A stretch of 64,000 nt of DNA. It comes from QHWK01 sp035259385. Lineage in GTDB: Bacteria; Acidobacteriota; Vicinamibacteria; Vicinamibacterales; CAVVIG01. Below the pieces are notes generated by a model. The model did not search any database. It was not told the DNA's origin and saw only the letters and a program-made list of their open reading frames with translations. The number at the start of each line of letters is the position of its first letter. Position 1 is the stretch's first letter. Where the stretch lies: assembly GCA_035259385.1 (NCBI GenBank), contig DATFWL010000550.1, forward strand, positions 21,263 to 85,262, read 5' to 3'. Positions 41,488-49,969 of the stretch are shown piece after piece. Both the position numbers and the translations under genes were made by a program.

Positions 41488-44301
41488 ATGACACGCGTGC
41501 TCTTCATCGCACTGATCACTATCCTCATCGCAGCGAGCGGCCCATCGGTGCCGGCGCAGAACCGCATGAACTACTCGGTGGTGTCTGCCGACAGCGGCCA
41601 CGTCGCGCTCGGCCTCGCCATTCGGAAGCTCAACGTCTCCGGCACGCTCATGCAGGCGCCCGCGCACCCGGACGACGAGACCAACGCGCTGTTCGCGCTG
41701 TTCACGCACGGCATCGGGCTGCGGTCGGTCGACGTCCAGAACAATCGGGGTGAAGGCGGCCAGAACGAGATCGGTCCCGAGCTGTTTCGTGACATCGGTG
41801 TCCTGCGCACCGCCGAGCTGCTGTCGGCGCACCGCATCGACGGCGCCGAACAGTACTTCACGCGCGCCATCGACTACGGCTACTCGTTCGATCCGGAGGA
41901 AGTGATCAACAAGTGGGGCCGCGACGCGATTATCGGCGACTACGTGCGCCTGATCCGCACGCTGCGGCCCGACGTTCTCGTCACGATGAACATTCAGGGA
42001 CGCGGCGGCGATCGCGCGCACGAGGCGACGACGATCCTGGCGCGCGAGGCCTACCGCGCAGCCGGCGATCCGAACCGGTATCCGGAGCAGATTGCCGAGG
42101 GGCTCCGTGCGTGGCAGCCGAAGAAGCTGTATTTCTCGGCCGGATTCGGCGTCATAGGGGCAGGAAGGGCAGGAAGGGCTGGAGGGGCAGGAGGCGCTGG
42201 AGGGGCTGGAACGGCGGGAGGAGCTGGAAGGGCCGCTCCGCGCGTGACCCGCATCAACACCGCGGTCTACGACGAGCTGCTCGGCCGCAGCTACGCCGAG
42301 ATTGGATCCGACGCGCGCAGCAACCACAAGTGTCAGGGGACTTCAGGTCTGCCGGCGCTGCCTGGTTTCGGCGGCGGCCGTGGACCGGGCGGCGGCGGCG
42401 GTCAGCTGCAGTATCAGCTGGTGGATTCATCGATCCCGGGCCAGCTGCAGAAGGACGAAAGCGGACTGTTCGACGGCATCGACGTGACGCTCGCCGGCAT
42501 CGCGCAGTTCGCCGGGCAGACTCCGCCCGACGCGCTGACGACCGGGCTTGCGGCAATCGTCGAGCAGGCACAGAAGGCGACGAGTGCGTTCGCTGCCGGC
42601 GACGACGCCGCGACGGCCGCGCCGATCGAAGCGGGCCTCGCCGCGATTCGTACGCTCCGATCGCAGCTCGCGTCGCTGCGGCTCGGCGACAGCGCGCGCT
42701 ACGAGATCGATTTCCGCCTGCGCAACAAGGAGCGCGACTACCAGAATGCGGTGGTCGCCGCGCACGGCCTCACCTTTGACGCCGTCGCCGACGATGGTCT
42801 GGTCGTCGGCGGCCAGAGTGTCCGCTTGTCGATGCTCGCGGTGAACCGCGGTACGACTGACGTGGACGTCACCAGCGTCGAGATCGCCGGGTTCGACCCG
42901 GCGGCTGGCGCGGGATCGGCGGACTCGGCGTGTGCCGCGAACAGCGTGAAAAAAGACGCCGTGTTCACCTGCAGCGCGGAGATGCGCGTGCCGACGAACG
43001 CGAAGCCGACAACGCCGTACTTCACCGACGTGTACTGGAAGAACCCGTCGAGCCCCGCGATCAACATCTTCGAGCCGGGCGTGCCGTTCGGCGTGCCGTT
43101 CGCGCCGACGCCGTTCCGCGCGACCTTCCACGTGAAGGCCGGCGCTGCCGAGGTGACGAGGGAGGTGCCGATCACGTTCCGCTACGTGAAGGACATCTAC
43201 AACGGCGACAAGCGGATGGAAGTGAACGTCGTGCCGGCGTTTTCAGTCCGCATGACGCCGCCGCTCGCGGTGGTGCCGGTGGCGACCGGCGCGTCGGCGG
43301 CAAAGCCGCTCGAGCGCGAGATCCATGTCGCCGTGACCAATGGGACCACGGGCGCCGCCGACGCGACCGTCGCGCTCGACGTGCCGGCCGGCTGGAGGGC
43401 GACGCCGCCCACCGCCGCGATCAGCTTCCTCCACGAGGACGAGTCGTTGTCGGCGCGGTTCATCGTCACCGCGCCGACGCAGGTGAAAACAGGCGAGTAC
43501 CCGCTGCGGGCGATCGTGACGTCTCCGTCCGCAGCGACCGCCCGGTTCACCACCGGCTATCAGGCGATCGAGTATCCGCACATCCAGCGGCGCCAGGTGA
43601 TCAAACCGGCCGAGACGACGCTGAAGGTGGTCGCCGTGACGATCGCGCCGAACCTCACGGTCGGCTACGTGAACGGCGTCGGCGATCAAGTGCCGCCCGC
43701 GATCGACCAGCTTGGCGCGAAGCTCGAGTTCATCGATCAGGACGATCTCGCGTGGGGCGACCTTTCGAAGTACGACGTCATCGTCACCGGCGTGCGGGCG
43801 TACGAGCGCCGCAGCGATCTGCGCGCCTACAACCAGCGTCTGCTCGACTACGCCCGGCGCGGCGGCACGGTGATCGTCCAGTACAACAAGTACGAGTTCA
43901 ACCAGTCCCAGTACGGACCGTTCGCGGCGCAGGTGAGCGGCAACCGCGTGTCGGACGAGAACGCGCCGGTGAAGGTGCTCGTGCCGAGCCATCCGGCGTT
44001 CAACTACCCGAACGCGATCGGCGCTGCGTCGTGGGCGAACTGGGTGCAGGAGCGCGGCCTGTATTTCCTCGGCGACAAGGACCCGCGGTACGTCGATCTC
44101 GTGTCGATGACCGACTCGTTCCAGGACAACCCGGGGGAGAAGCTCGGCGCCCTCGTCGAGGCGCGCGTCGGCAAGGGACGATGGTTGTACGTCGGGCTCG
44201 GCCTGTGGCGTCAGCTGCCGGCCGGCACCACCGGCGCGTACGAGCTGCTCGCCAATCTCCTGAGCCTGCCGAAGGCGCCCGCCGGTACGGCCGCACCGTA
44301 G
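41488..44301 (+). CDS. PIG-L/LmbE family deacetylase-like protein, multidomain, exported
   Basis: A 937-residue exported protein with a signal peptide (about 1-24, ending SVPAQ). The LmbE/PIG-L catalytic motif AHPDDE (His60, Asp62, Asp63, Glu64) and NRGEGGQNEIG follow, so N-deacetylation of a sugar or glycoside is expected. Residues 224-249 are a Gly/Ala/Arg repeat encoded by a G-rich repeat (42157-42234). The middle (about 440-700) has Ig-like folds, and the C-terminal 220 residues look like a glutamine-amidotransferase/ThuA-like domain (YDVIVTGVRAYERR). The long architecture is typical of Acidobacteriota and Bacteroidota homologues. Confidence 0.88.
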   Translation: MTRVLFIALITILIAASGPSVPAQNRMNYSVVSADSGHVALGLAIRKLNVSGTLMQAPAHPDDETNALFALFTHGIGLRSVDVQNNRGEGGQNEIGPELFRDIGVLRTAELLSAHRIDGAEQYFTRAIDYGYSFDPEEVINKWGRDAIIGDYVRLIRTLRPDVLVTMNIQGRGGDRAHEATTILAREAYRAAGDPNRYPEQIAEGLRAWQPKKLYFSAGFGVIGAGRAGRAGGAGGAGGAGTAGGAGRAAPRVTRINTAVYDELLGRSYAEIGSDARSNHKCQGTSGLPALPGFGGGRGPGGGGGQLQYQLVDSSIPGQLQKDESGLFDGIDVTLAGIAQFAGQTPPDALTTGLAAIVEQAQKATSAFAAGDDAATAAPIEAGLAAIRTLRSQLASLRLGDSARYEIDFRLRNKERDYQNAVVAAHGLTFDAVADDGLVVGGQSVRLSMLAVNRGTTDVDVTSVEIAGFDPAAGAGSADSACAANSVKKDAVFTCSAEMRVPTNAKPTTPYFTDVYWKNPSSPAINIFEPGVPFGVPFAPTPFRATFHVKAGAAEVTREVPITFRYVKDIYNGDKRMEVNVVPAFSVRMTPPLAVVPVATGASAAKPLEREIHVAVTNGTTGAADATVALDVPAGWRATPPTAAISFLHEDESLSARFIVTAPTQVKTGEYPLRAIVTSPSAATARFTTGYQAIEYPHIQRRQVIKPAETTLKVVAVTIAPNLTVGYVNGVGDQVPPAIDQLGAKLEFIDQDDLAWGDLSKYDVIVTGVRAYERRSDLRAYNQRLLDYARRGGTVIVQYNKYEFNQSQYGPFAAQVSGNRVSDENAPVKVLVPSHPAFNYPNAIGAASWANWVQERGLYFLGDKDPRYVDLVSMTDSFQDNPGEKLGALVEARVGKGRWLYVGLGLWRQLPAGTTGAYELLANLLSLPKAPAGTAAP
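42157..42234 (+). repeat. In-frame G-rich repeat inside the PIG-L family gene
   Basis: A run of GGGCAGGAA/GGGCTGGAG-type 9-nt units encodes GAGRAGRAGGAGG-like residues 224-249. It falls between the strand ending YFSAGFGVI and the segment APRVTRINTAV, so it probably forms a surface loop. Related units occur in the gene at 61323. Confidence 0.8.
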
Positions 44302-44396
44302 GGGACGACGGTCAGGTCGTCCCGCCGCTCGCCTCGCAAGAAACGCTTGCAGGACGCCGACGGGCGGCGCATCATCGCGCGCGACGGGAGGTGCCG

Positions 44397-45509
44397 GTGC
44401 GAACCGACCGACGCGCGTTTCTCAAGGATGTCGCGGGCGCGGCAGGGCTCGTCTTCGTCGGGTGCGGCCTCACCGACGCCGCCGTGCAGCGCGGCGCACG
44501 CGCCGCGGCGACGCGGCGGCCGGTCACGATCAAGGGCAAGCGGATCACCACGGTCGACATGCACGCGCACTGCGCGGTGCCGCGGGCGAACGATCTGCTG
44601 CGGCGCACGCCCCCGGCGCCGACGCAGCAGCAGGGATCGCTGCTCGCGCTCGAGGGTCAGCCGCTGACCGAGCGGCTGGCCGCGATGGATGCGCAGGGGG
44701 TCGACGTCGCCGTCCTCAGCATCAATCCGAACTGGTATGACGCGGATCGTGAGCTGGCCGCGAAGGTGATCGCGATTCAGAACGAAGCGATGGCCGCCTT
44801 CTGTGCCGCGCACGCCGATCGCTTCGCGGCGTTCGCGTCAGTTGCCCTTCAGTTTCCCGACCTGGCGGCGCAGCAGCTCGAGCAGGCGATGAAGCAGATG
44901 GGACTGCGCGGGGCCGCGGTCGGCGGCAGCGTCGCGGGCGCGGAGCTCGCCGATCCGACGTTCCATCCGTTCTGGGCCAAGGCCGAGGAACTTGGCGCCG
45001 TCGTGTTCATCCATCCGCAGGGGACTGGCTCGGCGCCGCTCGCCAACCGTCTGAAAGGCAATGGCCTCCTCGGCAACGTGATCGGCAACCCCCTCGAGAC
45101 GACGATTGCGCTGTCGCATCTGATCTTCGAGGGCACGCTCGATCGCTTCCCGCGCCTGAAGATCTGCGCCGCCCACGGCGGCGGGTATCTGCCGTCGTAC
45201 ATGAGCCGATCCGATCACGGCTGCCAGACGTTTCCGACGCAGTGCACGGCCGGCGTGCCGAAGCTGAAGCCGACCGAGTACGTGAAGCGGATGTACTACG
45301 ATTCGCTCGTCTTCACGCCTGAAGCGCTCAGACATCTGGCCGCCGAAGTCGGCGCCGATCACATCGTGATCGGGACCGACTATCCGTACCCGTGGGTCGA
45401 AGCGCCCGTCGACCACGTCCTGGCCACGCCGGGTCTGAGCGACGCGGAACGGGAAGCGATCCTCGGCGGAACCGCGCGGCGCTTATTGGGTCTCGCCGCA
45501 ACGAGCTAG
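44397..45509 (+). CDS. Amidohydrolase family 2 (ACMSD-like) protein with Tat signal
   Basis: A 370-residue metal-dependent hydrolase/decarboxylase-like protein. GTG 44397 is preferred because GGGAGG lies 5 nt upstream and a twin-arginine signal begins at once (RTDRRAFLKDVAGAAG, with a lipobox-like FVGCG). Metal ligands are visible: DMHAHC, IHPQGTG, AAHGGGYLP and GTDYPYPW. Family members include aminocarboxymuconate-semialdehyde decarboxylase and related aromatic-acid decarboxylases. The substrate here is unknown. It is exported, unlike classical ACMSD. It lies 95 nt after the PIG-L family gene. Confidence 0.85.
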   Translation: MRTDRRAFLKDVAGAAGLVFVGCGLTDAAVQRGARAAATRRPVTIKGKRITTVDMHAHCAVPRANDLLRRTPPAPTQQQGSLLALEGQPLTERLAAMDAQGVDVAVLSINPNWYDADRELAAKVIAIQNEAMAAFCAAHADRFAAFASVALQFPDLAAQQLEQAMKQMGLRGAAVGGSVAGAELADPTFHPFWAKAEELGAVVFIHPQGTGSAPLANRLKGNGLLGNVIGNPLETTIALSHLIFEGTLDRFPRLKICAAHGGGYLPSYMSRSDHGCQTFPTQCTAGVPKLKPTEYVKRMYYDSLVFTPEALRHLAAEVGADHIVIGTDYPYPWVEAPVDHVLATPGLSDAEREAILGGTARRLLGLAATS

Positions 45510-45525
45510 CGGGCGGGCGGACCTC

Positions 45526-46187
45526 ATGCACGAGCTGATCTCCGCGACGCGCACGCTGCGGCGAACGCCGCGCTTCACGCTGTTCGCCGCCCTGCTGCTC
45601 GCCGTCGCCATCGGCGCGAACACCATGCGCCGTTCGCGCAGTCGCCGGATCGGATCGACGATTTCATGCTGCGCACGAGTGGTGCCGATGAACGTGTGGC
45701 GTCGCTGATTCGTCAGCGTCTTCACGCCCTGAACGGCAACGGGGGCGTCCGAATCGAGCGCATGGACGATGTGGTGGCGGCGCTCGAAAGGCCGTGGCGG
45801 TCGAATCTCGTGCTGTTCGGCATCTTCGCGGCGGTGACAGTGTTCCTTGCTGCTGCGGGCCTGTACGCGATGCTCGCGTACACGGTCCTCGAACAGGCGC
45901 GCGAGATCGGTGTGCGCCTCGTGCGCGGCGCATCGCCTCGCCGCGTTGCCGCCGACGTGCTGGCGGTCGGCGCATGGGTCATCGCCGTGGGATCGATCGC
46001 CGGCCTTGCACTCTCGCTGATGTTCGGGCGGCTGATGCGGTCGCTCTTGTTCGAAATCAGTCCCCTCGATCCGCTCGCGCTGGCGGCGGCGACGGTTGCG
46101 CTCGCGCTCGTCGCCGCCCTGGCATGCGTGTGGCCGGCCATCCGCGCGGCGCACATCGAGCCTGCTGTGTGCCTTCGCGCAGAATGA
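45526..46187 (+). pseudogene. ADOP/MacB-type ABC permease relic with internal deletion
   Basis: The first 34 or so codons read like the N-terminus of Acidobacteriota ADOP permeases (LRRTPRFTLFAALLLAVAIGANT). The frame then jumps, with a +1 shift at about 45628, straight into the permease C-terminus (APFAQSPDRIDDF, then RMDDVVAALERPW, REIGVRLVRGASPRR and VWPAIRAAHIEP). Roughly two thirds of a normal permease of about 800 residues is missing and the join is out of frame. The C-terminal piece (FtsX-like, about four helices) could be translated from ATG 45666 but is unlikely to work alone. Confidence 0.82.
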
Positions 46188-46209
46188 ATCGCGTCGCGTT
46201 GGTCCGCGC

Positions 46210-48330
46210 CTAATTCTGCGTCGCGTAGGCGACGTTCTTCTTCCCCTGCAGCCACTGATCCATCCAGCCGACGATGTGCTGGAGGCGTTCGACGCGGTGC
46301 CAGGGCTCACCGGAGCGTGACAGCTCGTGCGTCTCGCGCGGGAACCGGACCATCACCGTCGGGATCTTGCGGTACTTCAGCGCGCGGAACATCATCTCGC
46401 CGCCGTCGGCGGGCGGCGTCCGGTAGTCCCAATCGCCGTTGATCAGCATCAGCGGCGTCGTGACGTTCGCGACGTGGGTGATCGGCGAGCGCGCCGCGAA
46501 GTCCTGCGGGTCCTCCCACGGCGCCTTCTTGAACCAGGTCGGCTGGAACAGCGTGAAATCGGCGGTGAACCAGAAGCCGTACCAGTCGGCGATGTCGCGC
46601 TGCGCGACCGCGGCCTTGAAGCGCTGCGTCTGGGTGATCGTCCAGTTGGTGAGGAGTCCACCGCCGCTGCCGCCGGTGACGGCGAGCCGGCTGGCGTCGA
46701 CGTAACCCTTCTTCAGGATTTCGTCGACACCGGCCATCAGATCCTTGTAGTCGTCTCCCGGATAGTGGTACTGGATGATGTTGCCGAAGTCCTGCCCGTA
46801 CGACGTGCTGCCGCGCGGGTTCGTGAACAGCACGACGTAGCCCTTCGCCGCCATCCACTGGAATTCGTGCGTGTAGGTGTTGCCGTAGGCGGCATGCGGC
46901 CCGCCGTGGATCTCGAGAATCAACGGGTACTTCTTGGTCGCGTCGAAGTCCGGCGGTTTCAGGACCCAGCCCTGGATGTTCCGGCCGTCGAAGCTCTTGT
47001 ACCAGATCTCTTCGGGCTCGCTCTGCCGGATGTCCTTGAAGAGATCGTCGTTGACATGGGTGATCGCGCGCGGCGCGGGACGAGCGACGTCGACGATCGC
47101 GATGTCGCCGATGCTGGTCTGCGTCGACAACGTGGCGGCGAACTTCGCGGCGTCGGGGGTTGCGCTGTAGGCGACGACATCCTGCGCGCCGCTGGTCACC
47201 GGCTCGCTGGCGCCGGTCGCGATCGAGAACTTCCTCAGGTTCGCGCTGCCCTTCTCGGCCGTGACCACCAACAGCGATCCGCCGTCTTTCGACCACACGA
47301 TTGGTTTCCGGTTGTTGCCGCGCGGCGCTGCCTGATCGCCGCCGATGCCGCCGGCCACGTCGTAGTCGTACTTGTCGGTGAGGTTCTTCGGCGTGCTGTT
47401 CGGCGCGGCGTCCACCACCCAGAGATCGGGCTGGCTGTACGAGCGAATCGGCTTGCCGTTCAGCGTGCCGACGAACGCGATGCGCGTGCCGTCGGGCGAC
47501 ACGGAGAGATTGCCGATGCTGCCGTCGATGGCCGCAATCCTCGTGATCGCGCCGCCGCCCGCTGGTACGGCATACACCTCGGCGCCCTTCTCCTCGTAGT
47601 ACGGCTCGGCGACGCGCGTGGAGACGAAGTAAATCCGCGAGCCGTCGGGCGCCCATTCGATGCCACGCTCCTCGAAGTCGCCGTCGGTCAACTGCTTCGG
47701 CTGCGGCCGCCGATCGATTGAATCCGACGCCTCGATCGTGAAGATATGCGCGTGGTGATCGGTGTCGACGTAGGCGGGATTGCCGTTGGCGCGATACACC
47801 GCCCGCGTCACCACCTGTACGTCGGTCTTGTGTTCGGCCGCGGCCTTCTCGTCGGGCTTCTTCACCTCGTCCGGTCCCGTCGAGCTGTTGAACGCGATCG
47901 TCCGGCCATCGGGCGACCATGCCGGATTGCTCGCTCCCGACGCGACCTCGGTGATCGCACGCGCTTCGCCGCCGTCCATGTGCAGCACGTAAACCTGCGG
48001 CTTGCCGGCTTGATCCGCCTGGCGGACGAACGCGATCCGGGTGCCGTCCGGCGACCAGCGCGGCGAGGTGTCGCGAACGCCAGAAGTGAGACGACGCGGG
48101 GCCTCGGCGCCGCTCGACGCGACCGCGTAGATCGCGGTCTCGTAGCGGTTGTCCTTTTCGTTCACGCTGACGCGCACGAACGCGACCGTCGCGCCGTCGG
48201 GCGCGATCTGCGGATCGGCGATCCAGGTGAACTTGAACAGGTCCTTCTCGGTGATGACGCGCGTTCCCTGCGCCCGCGGCGACGCGGCGACGAGCGCGAG
48301 GACGAGGGCGATCGCGGCGGAGTGCTTCAT
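46210..48330 (-). CDS. S9 family serine peptidase (second copy)
   Basis: A 706-residue exported enzyme with a signal peptide (about 1-20, LVLALVAASPRAQG), a PD40-type propeller with RWSPDG/AWSPDG blades (to about 430) and an alpha/beta-hydrolase domain. The catalytic residues are Ser in GGSGGGLL, Asp in NGDWDYRTP and His in RETHEL. The frame is open upstream, but the ATG at 48330 starts the signal peptide. It is divergent from the flavoprotein, with 22 bp between the starts. Likely role: periplasmic peptide degradation. Confidence 0.92.
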   Translation of the reverse strand: MKHSAAIALVLALVAASPRAQGTRVITEKDLFKFTWIADPQIAPDGATVAFVRVSVNEKDNRYETAIYAVASSGAEAPRRLTSGVRDTSPRWSPDGTRIAFVRQADQAGKPQVYVLHMDGGEARAITEVASGASNPAWSPDGRTIAFNSSTGPDEVKKPDEKAAAEHKTDVQVVTRAVYRANGNPAYVDTDHHAHIFTIEASDSIDRRPQPKQLTDGDFEERGIEWAPDGSRIYFVSTRVAEPYYEEKGAEVYAVPAGGGAITRIAAIDGSIGNLSVSPDGTRIAFVGTLNGKPIRSYSQPDLWVVDAAPNSTPKNLTDKYDYDVAGGIGGDQAAPRGNNRKPIVWSKDGGSLLVVTAEKGSANLRKFSIATGASEPVTSGAQDVVAYSATPDAAKFAATLSTQTSIGDIAIVDVARPAPRAITHVNDDLFKDIRQSEPEEIWYKSFDGRNIQGWVLKPPDFDATKKYPLILEIHGGPHAAYGNTYTHEFQWMAAKGYVVLFTNPRGSTSYGQDFGNIIQYHYPGDDYKDLMAGVDEILKKGYVDASRLAVTGGSGGGLLTNWTITQTQRFKAAVAQRDIADWYGFWFTADFTLFQPTWFKKAPWEDPQDFAARSPITHVANVTTPLMLINGDWDYRTPPADGGEMMFRALKYRKIPTVMVRFPRETHELSRSGEPWHRVERLQHIVGWMDQWLQGKKNVAYATQN

Positions 48331-48338
48331 ATGCGCGT

Positions 48339-48344
48339 TATTAT
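48339..48344 (+). promoter_or_regulatory. Putative -10 box (TATTAT) for the YpdA-like gene
   Basis: TATTAT ends 8 nt before the ATG at 48353, in a 22-bp divergent gap shared with the S9 peptidase. No Shine-Dalgarno sequence is present. Confidence 0.4.
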
Positions 48345-48352
48345 CAGGCCAT

Positions 48353-49738
<1,386 letters not shown>

Positions 49739-49752
49739 GTCGCGGGGAAAGC

Positions 49753-49778
49753 AACCGCAGAGAACGCAGAGAACGCAG
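49753..49778. repeat. Short direct repeat (AACCGCAGAG/AACGCAGAG)
   Basis: Three near-identical 9-10-nt units AACCGCAGAG, AACGCAGAG and AACGCAG follow the stop of the YpdA-like gene. They form part of a 231-bp gap that otherwise holds T-rich sequence (TTGTTTTTCTCTG, possible terminator) and CTTCGTGGCG, a remnant of the CACGAAG repeat. Confidence 0.65.
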
Positions 49779-49969
49779 CGTCGTTGTTTTTCTCTGCCTG
49801 CGAGATCTTCGTGGCGTCGGTAGTGTCGTTGCTTTCCCTCCCAATTCAATTTTTTGTCGGCGATTCCGACGAATTCGCCGGTTGCAAAAAAACACGGAAG
49901 GCGCGCTGGACGCGGGCCTTAGACTATGCGCCAGTTCCAACGTTTCGCCAACGTTCGCCCGGAGGCTGC

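Noticed and set aside
44397..45509. Start extended far upstream in the same frame to 42930
   Set aside because: That part overlaps the PIG-L family gene in another frame; the GTG at 44397 has an RBS and begins a Tat signal.
45526..45708. Short 60-residue frame considered as a separate small gene
   Set aside because: Its first half is the start of an ADOP permease and the rest is out-of-frame sequence; it is part of a pseudogene.
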